NCBI GenBank assembly: GCA_033398695.1
Contig: CM065814.1
Span: forward strand, 21,729,501 to 21,793,500
From: Orobanche coerulescens
Taxonomy: Eukaryota; Streptophyta; Magnoliopsida; Lamiales; Orobanchaceae
DNA length: 64,000 bases
Direction: 5' to 3'
Within the stretch, counting starts at the first letter, position 1; every line of letters begins with the position of its first letter. The notes beneath the pieces are model-generated. The model was not told where the DNA came from. It made no database searches and worked only from the letters and a program-made list of their open reading frames with translations. This document shows positions 11,530 to 22,966 of the stretch, piece after piece. The position numbers and the translations under genes were made by a program.

Positions 11530-13667
11530 TATAACACCCCAAATAACTCAAGAGTTATTACATGTCATAGAACCTTTTTTAAGGTCTACCAGGCTAACCA
11601 TTCATATAACGACACATGTCACTCAAACATAAAATACTTAATAAGGTAAATTAGGTCGTGGCCATGGCCAAAACATTTGATTAAAAATAAAGTATGACAG
11701 AAGGTAATATAAAATCATTCCGCACTAGGGACTTCAACAGTGGTATTTAAAAAAAAAATAGAAAATGACTATTCAAGTGACTCAATCACACAACAAAGAA
11801 ATTTGGGAATAAGTTTCCAAGACTCGAGCTTAATAACATCACGGCTGACCAATTTTTGCGTGCACTTCCCATGCTTGCTCCTCGTGCTGTCCATTACCTG
11901 AAACGCATAAGACACATTTTCCCCACTTAAGGGGTTAGCATTCGAATGGCTAGTGCAAGTACACAATTACATAACATTAGATATAAGTACAATTCCAACA
12001 TCACTTTCTCATTTTGGATATATTTGTGAAGTAATGTTCGGAATATCATGTCTCGTCAAAAATAACATTATCAAGATAACACGTCACCACGCATCATTAT
12101 CACAAATAATAACACACAAGGTAACCACAGCCATGCCCCTGAGCATCGAACCTCAGAGGTCCCGTCGAACCATCCCCGGGTGGGAAACCACGTCCACGAT
12201 CCAACGCCTTTAGCATAGATCCCCAGGGGTCCCGTCAGACTCGTCCCCGAGTGGACGAACTACTCGCACACACTAACATTTCCACATATCATCAACCACA
12301 TCGGAATAACATCATACATAACATAATGTAATACATATACTTGCCTTGATTAAAATTATGTAAAGAGATAGTAAATGGAAAGGACTTCGATCTGAACTCT
12401 TTCCAAAGATTCATTCCTAACACATAACGATATTCAACCAACCATAACATTTCTGGAACATAAGGAATTATCTTAAGGTTTACCCTTTAGAACCTTTCAC
12501 CAGATATTACGAGGGCATAATCGACTGTAATCAACTAACGGGGGAAATCACAGAAACTAGTCCACAACACCTCAAGGAAAACAATGGATTATGATTACAC
12601 AATCATGATCTATCATCAATCTAGACCAAATCAAATAGAAAGATAAAACCATAAGAAAACCCCCCAAATCCCCAAAACTAGGGTTCTAAGAGATTTACCT
12701 CAATTCGAAAGTTGAAGGAAGATTAGATGGTGTTAAATCGATACTAGGAATTTAAAGATGTTGATAGATGATGATATCTGGTCAGATTACCCTCTCACTC
12801 GCTCAGGATCGCCGCGGTCACTGGGAGGAAGGAAGAAGAGTAAGAAATGACGAAGGTGGGACTACTGCCCTCATATATACAGGTGCTTATTAGCACGCAC
12901 TAGGTGCACGATTAACGTGCTCTAGGGGTACGATTGGCATTCGCTAATAATTTGAAATAACCAAGTGTTCTTTCCATAATGTTTTGTCTAGTCCCGGTAG
13001 CGTGTGCTAACGAGGATATGAGCGTGCGCTAACTAACTCAATCCAGAAACCTGAGTGTTCTGCCAGGTCTTCTTAGTGTGTGCTAATTATGTGATTAGTG
13101 TGCGCTATTGTAGCATATTAGCACACGCTAATGATACAATTAGCATGCGCTAGCAGTACATTTGTGAAGCCCGGTCAGTTCGAACACATCCCCAAAGATG
13201 CAAAACTCGATGGTTACAAATAAACAACGAAGCGCTTGTGAAGAACACCAACATACAAGCTCAAGAGCTAAACAAACACATGAATCCAACCACCCGACAG
13301 TACGAAAAAGCAAACACACAAACCAAATACCAAATGCTTTGGAATATTACAAAACAAACCAAACCTCCAAAAATAACGGTTCGAGGCCAGACAAAACCAC
13401 CCAAACTAATAACATGACTAAATATATCCAAAGAACTTGTAGAAACATCGAGAGGATGGTTTCGAACAAGTTTTATGAGAATTGAACCTAAACGCAGAAA
13501 AGTTATACTAATATGCGGATTCTCATAAAACAACTCTGAAACTCGTTCGGATGGCCAAGAGTGCAGAAGAAAATAGTTTCAGAATACGAAAACAATTACA
13601 AGCGAGTCACCAAAATAGAATACACCAAAAACAGAAATATACTAAAATAGAAAGTGTGGATATTACA
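11530..13667 (-). repeat. 5' LTR of minus-strand Tekay-like element
   Basis: On the minus strand it starts TGTAATATCC (13667) and ends GGGGTGTTATA (11530), about 2,138 bp, matching the TGTAATATCC...GGGGGTGTTACA ends of the other Tekay-like LTRs here. It holds a palindrome array (13153-12890), a TATA box (minus-strand GTATATATGA, about 12880-12872), and a predicted leader intron with donor GTAAAT at 12698 and acceptor TTTCAG|G ending at 11898. A GCTAACCCC block lies about 37 nt before the acceptor. Confidence 0.75.
12890..13153 (-). repeat. Spaced palindrome array, minus-strand LTR
   Basis: Nine imperfect copies of the TTAGCGCACGCTAA-type palindrome, centred near 12896.5, 12918.5, 12940.5, 13003.5, 13025.5, 13079.5, 13101.5, 13124.5 and 13146.5. 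Within groups the spacing is 22-23 bp. The TATA-proximal motif is about 20 bp from the TATA box. Confidence 0.7.
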
Positions 13668-14870
13668 CTCGTGGTCATTCACATCAAGACATCCTATATT
13701 CCATATCCGGTATTCTCAAATAATAAGATTATACGGAACAACATAGATGACTCATATCCTCATCTTCAGAAAATCGTATTCTCCATACGAAAGTATACCA
13801 ATAAAAAATGTAAATCATATAATTTATGATTTAACTCCAATAAAAATATAACATACGATCCAAATCCCCAAAATTCACATTTATAATCGCTGCTCTATGA
13901 ATTATAAATAAAACAAAATCGAAACCATTCATTAAGTATTATGAACTTAATAAGTACAAATTTCCCTTAAATAGCTGGGTTGGTAAAGCAGATCTGTTAC
14001 GGTCTTTAAGGTCCGGTTTCCACACTTTGACAAAGTATTTATATCCCGATATCAATAGCTCACTAAAGGAATAAATTACGATATTCGATTTCTGCGATCA
14101 ACGGCTATCCCAGTTTTATAATTTTATTTTCCACTTTTGTCAAAAGAAATGGCAATTCAAACCTTAACAATTTTATTACTAAAACTCCAGCATATTATTT
14201 TAAATATAAAAATATAATTAAATATTTTTGGGCCGTATATTTATGATATAACCGTTACTTATATCAATTCGATCGAATAAAAACTTCGTATTATTTTAAT
14301 ATGAAAAATATTCCAAATTCATCAATTTCGAAAACTCATGATCCTCATATAGAAAAATATTAATAATCGTCGTCGTTAAATTTTACAACCTTAAACACAA
14401 ATATAAGGTATTCAACCCATTCGTACATACGAAAAATATAGAGTTGACTGGGTAATAGATTGATAAATACAAGAGTCTTAGCAGTCGAGAAAAATCAAAA
14501 TAAAAACTGATTTATGTTAACATGTATCTCAGCAAATTTCATGAGAAGGTATCATAAGTCGACTTGCGAGTTCAAACATAGACTTGTTCAAGCTAGAAAA
14601 CTCGATCAACTTTCAAAAATGCTGCTGGAAATGACTGATAATAACAGGGCTGACTCGGTGTAAAATTTCTTGTTTTGTTCTGGAATTCTGATTCAATCTT
14701 GTGGATACAAGCTACATTCATATTTACATGTAATTTATTTACAAAATGTTCAAGATGGATTTTTAAAATAACTTGAGGTTGTGAGATAATCGTTCAAAAA
14801 TGGCAACCCTGTCTGGAATTCACGGACTCAGTGGGGAATTTCGTCAAACAACTACTGGAGTGTAACACCC
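13668..14870. other. Unassigned AT-rich spacer
   Basis: The short open frames at 13198-13829 are low-complexity and straddle an LTR boundary. No domain, TIR or RNA gene was seen in this 1.2-kb stretch. It is probably old degraded repeat DNA flanking two LTR elements. Confidence 0.4.
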
Positions 14871-14912
14871 CAAACTAGGTGGCTATTACAGTGTCGTGGA
14901 CCCCCAACTGGG
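14871..14912 (-). repeat. Terminal fragment of another minus-strand LTR
   Basis: On the minus strand it reads ...GGGGGTCCACGACACTGTAATA...TTTGGGGTGTTACA, closely matching the last 45-50 bp of the element A LTR. No PBS follows it, so it is the outer end of a 3' or solo LTR. Element A begins at 14913 inside it. Confidence 0.6.
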
Positions 14913-15348
14913 TGTAATACCCGTACTTTTATTGACTGTTTGACCTTACTGTTCGTTGTATTGTTGTCGCTCCGTAAACTCTGTATATTATTGTCGATGT
15001 TGTTATAGAGCTTCATACCTTGTTTGGATCATGATCGGGTTGTTTAGACCTTTCGGTACTGTTTTGGTCAGTAGAATAGCGCACGCTAGGCCTAGGCTAA
15101 CGTACGCTAATTTTGCCTGAGTAGTGCACGCTAGCTTTGAGCTGTAGCGCGCGCTAACGGGCCAGACAGGGGAGAGTCAGTAACTTATCCTGCTCTCTAG
15201 ACTAGCAGTTAACGCATGCTAGGAGTTCGTTAGCGCACGCTATTCATAAACATTAGCGCGCGCTAACACCGTCCGTAGCGCACGCTAACGGGCTGGGTCG
15301 ACAGAGACAGTGAGGTTGTCTGACTGTCTGGACTATCAGGTAGCGTAC
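14913..15348 (+). repeat. Element A 5' LTR, left part
   Basis: Starts TGTAATACCCG and runs to the Sirevirus insertion at 15348. It contains two tetrads of the spaced palindrome and half of a ninth. Confidence 0.75.
15076..15348 (+). repeat. Spaced palindrome array, element A LTR (left)
   Basis: Palindromes centred at about 15082.5, 15103.5, 15127.5 and 15150.5, then 15215.5, 15236.5, 15259.5 and 15281.5, then a half motif at 15340-15348 whose other half lies at 27243. Spacing inside tetrads is 21-24 bp. The gap between tetrads is 65 bp both times. Confidence 0.75.
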
Positions 15349-16483
15349 TGTTGGGAAAACAAGAACCCTGTATCGAAACAGCCGGGATATCTAATCCTTG
15401 TATCGAATGGTATTTGATAAAGAGGTTTTGACATATATGCCAATCCGCATACAGTAAAGGAAATTGTATCGAAGCATTGAGGCATTATCCTGTATCGAAG
15501 ACCTGCCTCGAATCAGCATATAGTGAATCCCCTCAGTACGGCAAGAAGTCTTATAAAAGACCAAGTATGGAAACTGTCTCGAATCTCAAAAACAGTTATC
15601 TTCCATACAGCTCACAACAGGACAAAGAAGGAATCTCCAGAAGTCAAGTCCCGTTGAATAAAGAAGTATTTAAATACTCAAGGATAAAGTATTTAAATAC
15701 TGTCAGTCAACAGATCTTCAAATCCCGCTAAATCCGGATCGTGTTATAATCCCGTTGGAACGAAATCTCACTCAAACGGATACATCTCAACGGATATATA
15801 TTTCAGAGACTATATATATCACATCAAGATGCTGAAGATCAGTGACCCCAAGCTATCGAAATTATTATCAGAGCAAAACATATCTCCAAAGCTTATTGCA
15901 ACTCAGATCAAAAGAGTTATACAGTGCTCATCATCCTGAACAACACTTCATCAGCTGAAAGCTCTTAAAGTCAAAGTTGTTGTTCATCATCTGTTCTATA
16001 CTTTGAACAAACGACCTGTGTGGGTGAGCAATGTGCTTCTCCGGAGCGTGTGTGAAGGATTTGCATTGAAGAAGACGAAGCTTGAGCGTGTGTGAAGAAG
16101 CAAGTCAAAGCATTAGCTCAAAACCAATCTGTGTGAACGGTTGAAGCTAAGATCTTTATATCAATCTGTGTGAACGATATATTGATTGTGTGTTGTTATA
16201 ATTACGTAGTTGTGTACGTAGTAATTATAATAAACTTTTTACTCCTGTGTGGAGGACCAGTGGACGTAGAGGGGTTTACCTCGAACCACTTTAATTACTG
16301 TGTTATTTACCTTCAGCTTTTACTGTTTTAATTACTGTGATTAATTAAGTATACACTATACATTTAGTTGTTGTATCCACAGCAACCTACTAAGACTTCC
16401 GCTACGCACTCAGATTTAAAATCCGTACAGTTTGTCATTTAAACTATTTTCCAAACTGTATCCAGTATACTTAGTGGCCAACA
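15349..16483 (+). repeat. Sirevirus-like 5' LTR
   Basis: 1,135 bp from TGTTGGG to CCAACA. The first 330 bp contain at least four TGTATCGAA motifs and two copies of AGTATTTAAATACT. The remainder (15684-16483) matches the 3' LTR closely. AT-rich TATATATA sequence lies at about 15796-15825. Confidence 0.85.
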
Positions 16484-16485
16484 AG

Positions 16486-16523
16486 TGGTATTAGAGCAAT
16501 GCACCAACAAGTGGTATCGGAGC
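16486..16523 (+). other. Tandemly duplicated primer-binding site
   Basis: TGGTATTAGAGC (16486-16497) and TGGTATCGGAGC (16512-16523) lie 26 bp apart, each preceded by CCAACAAG. Both resemble the initiator-Met tRNA PBS. Confidence 0.65.
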
Positions 16524-16617
16524 GGTTGATTCTAAAAAGAATCAGTCGTATTTTTAACTGAATCAGATCCAAAATCACTTATTTTCAATACAGTCTCTTT
16601 CATTTCTGTATTATCCC

Positions 16618-18257
16618 ATGGATACTTCTATGATTAACAAAGTTCCTATGTTCTCTATTAACGAATTTGATGACTGGAGAATTAGGATGGAGGCTCATCT
16701 TGCAGCAATGCACGAAGAGATGATTTTTGTTATACAGGATGGTCCTATCAAGATCATGAAGGTAAACACGGCCGCAAGGATTGAAGGCCAAGCCCATGCG
16801 GAGATGCTCGAGAAGGATCACGAGCAATGGACCACAGATGAAAGAAAGCGAGCAAACCTTGACAACGTAGCTAAGAACGCGTTATTTGTCACTCTTGACA
16901 AAGGCACGTTCTCAAAGGTAAGAAGCCGCAAAGCGACAAAGAAATGCAGGATAAACTCAAGTTGATTTGTGAGGGAACTGAGCTCTCAAAAGAAAACAAG
17001 ATTTCAAAACTGACTCAGCAATTTGAATCTTTCGAAATGAAACCAACTGAGACACTTGAGGAACTTGACCTCAGATTCACTGGTATTGTCGGTGAACTTG
17101 AAGCGTTGGGCAAAATTTATACCCAAAAGGAGAAGAATTTAAAAAATTTCAGATCTCTCCCAGCCCGATGGGACATTAAGACCACAGCTATGCGTGTATC
17201 TTGCAATCTTAATGAAATATCTACTTTTGATCTCTTCTCTGACCTCAAAGCTTTTGAGTATGATATTGACAGAAGGGAGAAAGCTGAAGAATCTCCTTCA
17301 AAGGTCACAGCTCTAGCCGCTGTATCGAACCGTCGACACAGCATGCCCAGCTCGTCGAAGCCTAGTCACAAGAATGCTGACAGTGACGACGACATCCTGT
17401 CTCAAGATGAAATGGCGCTTCTCATGCATAAATTCAAAAAGTTCATCAAACAGTCTGGAAAGACTCCCTACAGGCCCAAACCTGTCCACAAGGTAAGTAC
17501 CGAAACATCATCTGGTGATGCTAACCTGTGCTATAATTGCAGGAAACCAGGGCATTATGCAAATAAATGTCCTCATCCCAAAGTCCAAAGGTTGCCGGAG
17601 GCCGAGCAACAAGAGAGAGATGAAAGAAGACGTGCTTGGAAAGACAAGCTCAAGGCCCTGATTGGAGAATCAGAAGCCTCCCCCACACCATCCAAATCAG
17701 CAGAATGTCTTCAGGTGGTCACTGAAAGTGATTCATCTGACGATGAGTTCGATGATAAAGCATATATGTGTTATATGGCCAAAGACATTCCAGAAGGTGA
17801 AGACAACGACGATGAGGTAAGTTCAACCTCAGCTATTCCATCAAATGCATCTCACACTTTTGAAAATATGATGAATGAATTCAAAAACATTCAAAAGGCC
17901 CATGAGACACTGAAAACTGAGAATATACAGCTTCAATTAACTAATTTAGAGTTGAAAGATGAAAATGACTTGCTGAAAATAAATTATGAAAATATGTCTC
18001 TTGATTGTGAAACCAGCAAAGTCGATTTTGAAAAACTAATGGAGAGCAATCATCAACTTGCTCATGAACTAAGTGAGGCTAAAACTCACAACGAGAGCAA
18101 GACAAATGATTTTGTTCTACTTCAAGCCAAAATCACAACTCTCGAAAAGCGAGAAACTGAACTTGAGACCACTCTGAAATCGTTTGAGAAATCGTCCAAA
18201 AGAATGGAAGATATTCTGAGCACTGGGCAAAATGCTCATGACAAAAGTGGCTTATGA
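16618..18257 (+). pseudogene. gag: Sirevirus-like gag
   Basis: Capsid/nucleocapsid protein. The ATG at 16618 opens a gag domain (residues 1-110), which shifts frame at about 16925-16945 and continues in the next frame to 18257. There a CX2CX4HX4C knuckle (CYNCRKPGHYANKC, about 17530-17571) is followed by an acidic Ser/Asp region. A roughly 140-residue predicted coiled coil rich in Leu, Glu and Lys covers about 17850-18220; such long C-terminal gag extensions are known from Sireviruses. The stop at 18255-18257 precedes a broken linker to the protease. Confidence 0.85.
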
Positions 18258-19158
18258 TACAGCTCATGTTCAAACAAAGGGAAAACTAGTACAGTGTTCG
18301 TCAAGAGTGTGGAACACATTCCAGAATCGGAAGAAACCCCTAGTCCCATGAAGGAACCTGCTATACCGAGAAAACCGAAGGCTGCTATTCCGCCCCCGCA
18401 ATCCTATTCCAGACAGCGGAATCATAAACCGTTCCAACCTGTGAGGCGCACTCAACAGCATGCTCCCAGAGCATATCAACAGCGCCACAATGCGTTCGAA
18501 GGAAGGCCGTATCCAACCACCAAAGGCCCGCACGGCGATCTATCGATCTCACGCCGAGGTATTGGATACAGGAGCCCCGTTATCCCTCGAGACAGCAGAT
18601 GTCGGTTCAGTATCAACAACAGCATTGGGAATCCAACTGGAGACCCAGAAGGCAAGCTGTTAGGCCTAAGAAAATGGCTCCACCTCCAAGACGGCACTCG
18701 TACTGGATTAATAATAATAACCCTGAATTTTTCATGCATAATAATTATCATGGTTATAGCAACTACGGATATGCCCCCCGTAGATATCGCAACACTGTAC
18801 CGAGTATGTCTTACAGTAAACCAATTGCTGTCAGGAAAACTTGGGTACCAAGAGGAACTAACAATCATGGACCCAAAAATTAAAGGGGACCTAAATCTAC
18901 TTAATCTCTTTGTTACAGGACATTCTAGAGGAGGATACCTGGTACTTTGATAGTGGATTCTCTCGACACATGACCGGAGATAGGAGCAAGCTATCAGATT
19001 TTGTAGAAGGTCGCGGTCCAAAAGTTCGTTTCGGTGATAAATCTAAAGGAAGAACAAGAGGGAAAGGAAACCTACTTGTCGGGAAATTCAAAGTCACCGA
19101 TGTTGCATATGTTGAAGGCTTACAGTATAATCTACTTAGTATTAGCTTGATTACGTGA
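18258..19158 (+). pseudogene. pro: Sirevirus-like gag-pol linker and aspartic protease
   Basis: 18294-18890 encodes a basic Arg/Pro/Gln-rich linker in several short overlapping frames, showing multiple small indels. From about 18925 the copia protease block begins: WYFDSGFSRHMTGD, with the catalytic D-S-G, then VRFGD and a NLLSIS segment. It ends at 19158 and the frame shifts before the next domain. Confidence 0.75.
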
Positions 19159-20308
19159 TAAACAGTTCTCGGTGAAGTTCTATATAGATCGCTGTAGAGT
19201 CAAAAACATCCAAACCAAGGAAGTTGTGCTTACAGGAAACAGATCAGGTAATATGTATATTGCTGACTGGAAGCTTATGATCTCCTCAATTCCATGCTTT
19301 GTTGTCAAAGGCACTGCAGATCTTAGCTGGTTATGGCACAAGAGGATGTCTCACGTCAACTTCAAGACAATCAACAAGCTCTCAAGACAGGGAATGGTTA
19401 GAGGTTTGCCAAATGTGTCATTCAAGAAGGACAGCGTCTGCGGACCATGTCAGAAAGGAAAGCAAATCAAGTCAACCCTGAAGAGCAAATCCTACCTTTC
19501 AACCCAAAGAGTGTTGGAAATGCTACACATGGATCTCTACGGTCCTGTAGACCCAGTAAGTTTGGGAGGTAAGAAATATTGCATGGTTGTTGTTGATGAT
19601 TATTCCAGGTATGCTTGGACGATCTTTCTTAGCAAGAAGAAGGAAACAACATCAAAGTGCCTTGAGCTCTGAGAAAGTTGCAAAATGAAAAGGCATCGAG
19701 TATCGTGTGCATTCGTTAAAGAGGTACGAATTTACTAACCGCTTTATAGAGCAATCTTGTTTGGAGAATGGAATACGGACGAATACTCAAATGCCAGTAC
19801 ACCTCAACAAAATGGTGTTGCCGAGCGAAAGAATAGGACGTTGAAAGAAGCAACAAGGACAATGATTGCCGCAAGCAAATTGCCACAACGTTTCTGGGGT
19901 GAAGCAACCAATACAATATGCTACACTCAAAACCGTTGTATCGTCAACAAGCACCACAACAAAACAGCATATGAGGTATGGAACAATAAAACTCCGTTAG
20001 TTTCGTATTTCCACATTTTTGGATGCAGGTGTTACGTATTGAATAATGGGAAAGACCAACTTAGAACCTTTGATGAGAAATCAGATGAAGGAATATTCGT
20101 AGGATACTCCTCCGTCAGCAAAGCTTTCAGAATCTTTAATAAAAGGAAGCTGATGATTGAGGAATCAGTTCATGTAGTGTTTGACGAACCACACCATGAC
20201 CCTACAGGAGTAGATGATATCACTCAGAACATTCACCATCTATCTATCTTGGATCCTCCAACTCCCATAGAACCTGTCGTTGATTTAGAAATCAACCCCG
20301 CACCGTAA
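19159..20308 (+). pseudogene. Sirevirus-like integrase
   Basis: GAG-pre-integrase and integrase. HHCC finger: LWHKRMSHVNF...CGPCQKGKQ (about 19333-19460). First catalytic Asp in LHMDLYGPVDP (about 19525-19560). A frame break at 19670-19757 removes the normal SDHG block carrying the second Asp; the homologous bases read CGT TAA AGA GGT. The third acidic block, TPQQNGVAERKNRTL, is intact at about 19800-19845. The C-terminal region continues to FDEP (about 20185) and stops at 20308. Confidence 0.85.
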
Positions 20309-20406
20309 GAATCGATGTGGGCCGAAGCCGATCTTTGTACAAGTGAAGCCGTATCCACATAATCTTTCGATACTGATGCGGGATCTGAATTAGAACCCGA
20401 CCGAAG

Positions 20407-21423
20407 ATGGTTGAGAGATCACCCGCAGAGCCGATCTTTGGAAACATAAATGCTGGTGTTTCTACTCGTAGGAGAATACAGAGTACACAAGGAAATGTAC
20501 TTTGTGCACAAGAAGAATCTGATGCTGAGATATCACAGTTTCCTGAATGGAAATCTCAATCCGAGCTTAGAAGACTCAATATGTGCACTATTGCTGTATT
20601 CTTAGCCCAGTCCAAACCTGTTTCGACCATAGACGTTCTTAATAATTCTCATTGGATAACATCTATGGAAGAAGAGCTTAACGGTTTCGAAAGAAACAAT
20701 GTATGGTATCTTGTACCCAGACCTACACATCAATCGGTTGTAGGAACCAAATGGGTATTTCGAAACAAAAAGGATCGAAATGGACTTATCATAAGGAACA
20801 AATCCAGACTAGTCGCACAAGGCTATAGTCAGGAAGAAGGCATAGACTATGATGAAACCTTCGCCCCTGTAGCGAGACTAGAAGCCATCAGGATATTTTT
20901 AGCCTTTGCCGCCCATAAGAGCTTTATTGTATACCAAATGGACGTCAAGAGTGCTTTCCTGAATGCAGACCTTGCAGAAGAAGTTTATGTTGAACAACCA
21001 CCAGGGTTTGCCAACACATACGTTATCGACCTAGTTTATAAACTAAGGAAAGCGCTGTATGGACTTAAACAAGCCCCTAGAGCCTGGTACGAAACCCTGT
21101 CCCAGTATCTAACCAACAACGGATTTGAGAAAGGTGCTGTGGACAAGACCTTGTTCAAGATACATGAAGGTGATGACCTTCTTATGGTGCAAATCTATGT
21201 GGATGATATTATTTTTGGTTCAACTAACCTTGCTTTATGTCAAAGGTTCTCTCATCTCATGCAAAGTAAATTTGAAATGAGTATGATGGGGGAACTTAGT
21301 TATTTTCTAGGTTTGCAGGTAAAGCAGATGCCTACAGGTATTTTCATCAACCAAGAAAAATACAGCAAGGAGCTTCTCAACAAATTTGGAATGAACACTT
21401 CCAAATCCTCGCCAACCCCATGA
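20407..21423 (+). pseudogene. Sirevirus-like reverse transcriptase
   Basis: Copia RT domain, open for 338 codons. Diagnostic blocks: Wxx[59 protein letters not shown], and the catalytic IYVDDIIFG (about 21190-21225). This is the longest undamaged domain in the element. It is framed by a TAA upstream and a TGA at 21421-21423 before RNase H. Confidence 0.9.
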
Positions 21424-22141
21424 GCACTTCCTGCAAATTAGTGTCTTGATGAAGCCGGAAAGCCGTTTGACCAATCACTCTACAGAAGCTCATTGGTTCG
21501 CTCCCTGTACCTAACGGCTAGCGAGCCCGATATCCAGTTTGTTGTTGGAGTGTGTGCAAGATATCAAGTTGCACCTAAGGAATCACACTCTAATACAAAT
21601 AAACGAATCTGAAGTACATTAAAGGAACAGTCGATGCGGGACTATGGTATCCTAAGGAAGGCGATTCGATTTAGTTGGATACGAGACTCGGATCTCGGAG
21701 GTCGCAAGCTAGATAGGAAGAGTACAAGTGGAACTTGTCACTTTCTTGGACCTAGACTCGTTTCTTGGTTCAAGAAGAAGCAATTGGCTAATTCTCTTTC
21801 CACTACCGAATCAGAGTACTATGTTGTCGGTAGTTCCGTATGCAGATCCTTTGGATGCGGCAACGGTTGTCGACTATGGAATCGATGCCAGAGAGACTCC
21901 AATCATGTGTGATAGCACGAGTGCAATTGCAATCACGCACAATCCTGTCCTGCACTCGCGCACTAAGCATATCAACATGAAGCATCACTTTATAAGGAAT
22001 CACGTCGAGAACAAGGATGTTCGCCTGGAAAAAGTTCATACAGACGTTCAGCTGGCGGACATTTTCACCAAGCCTCTCGACATAGCAAGATTTAACATGC
22101 TCAGACAAGAATTGGGAATGCTACAGCCAGACTCCCTGTAA
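21424..22141 (+). pseudogene. Sirevirus-like RNase H
   Basis: Copia RNase H in at least three frames. SALVRSLYLTASEPDI-type sequence follows the RT stop, DSDLGG lies at about 21678, and STTESEYYVV at about 21800. After a frameshift come CDSTSAIAI (about 21905), SRTKHINMKHHFIR and LADIFTKPLD, ending at the stop 22139-22141. The first catalytic Asp region is rearranged. Confidence 0.85.
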
Positions 22142-22966
22142 GTAAATTACTGTTTTTACTCAACAAATTGAGGGGGAACGCTGTAAGACCCAAAAATACA
22201 GTATCCAACGTTAATTATTCGTACACTCATAATCGTCAATACAGTACTGTAGCGAGCGAAGACATATGAATCCTACAGCTGACGTGTGCAATAATTAAAG
22301 GGGAATACTGTAGGACCCATGAATACAGCATTAATCCTTAAGTTGTTGTATGGAATTTAAAACCTATACGTACCTTTTTGAGGAGGCAGCTGTCTCGGCG
22401 AAGCTTGACACATACTATAGGATTTCGATTCAGTATATATATATAATATCATATTATTTCTTTTTAAAATAATTTTTGTCCACGTGCCCTGTTTTTATGT
22501 CAAACGTCATGTACATTAAATGCCTTACACGACATCTGGACAACTGAATCTCAAAAGCCGCGATGTTTTAAATTGTTTATTGTTTTAAAACCGCCGTTTT
22601 AGGCATTTAGGGTGACACGAATGTCAGAAATGGAACCCGCTCATTTTTTAAACATTTTAATGGATTAGCGTACCAGTTACACTCAGTTCATCTTAACCGT
22701 TGATTTCAAGAATCGGTTCCCCATCCCTTAAAATCTGACCATTCGTACTCTGCAAAACCCTATTTCGCCGCCCAACTATAAAAGGACTGAATCTGCCATT
22801 AGAGACTCTTTACGCTTTCTGCAAATTCAAGAGTTCTCAAGCAAAAAGCATTTACATACTTTTACGCATTTCTGCATATTTCGATTATTTTCTTGCACTT
22901 TTTCTTAAGAAATCATCAAATGGTGGACAAACTTCTTCTCTGCTCTCAAGAAAAGCGCTAACATCA
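22142..22966 (+). other. Post-pol spacer with two PPT-like motifs
   Basis: Non-coding. Two related blocks, AATTGAGGGGGAACGCTGTA (from 22166) and AATTAAAGGGGAATACTGTA (from 22293), each continue as (A/G)GACCCA and an AATACAG sequence. The purine run followed by CTGTA resembles a PPT-LTR junction. The rest is AT-rich with a TATA tract at 22435-22450. Confidence 0.5.

Larger units (their letters stand above)
5674..13667 (-). mobile_element. Tekay-like Ty3/gypsy element, minus strand
   Basis: Read on the minus strand: LTR (13667-11530), PBS, gag, protease, RT, RNase H, and an integrase cut off by the CRM element at 5673. Its 3' half and second LTR would lie before the window. It resembles the plus-strand elements at 29-31.5 kb and 52.3-62 kb in gag start, protease DSGATHSF motif, RT and RNase H wording. 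Stops and frameshifts throughout mark it as old. A hAT-like element splits its RNase H. Confidence 0.8.

Noticed and set aside
13198..13829. Small genes in the 13.2-13.8 kb region
   Set aside because: Short low-complexity frames crossing an LTR boundary, no recognisable domain.
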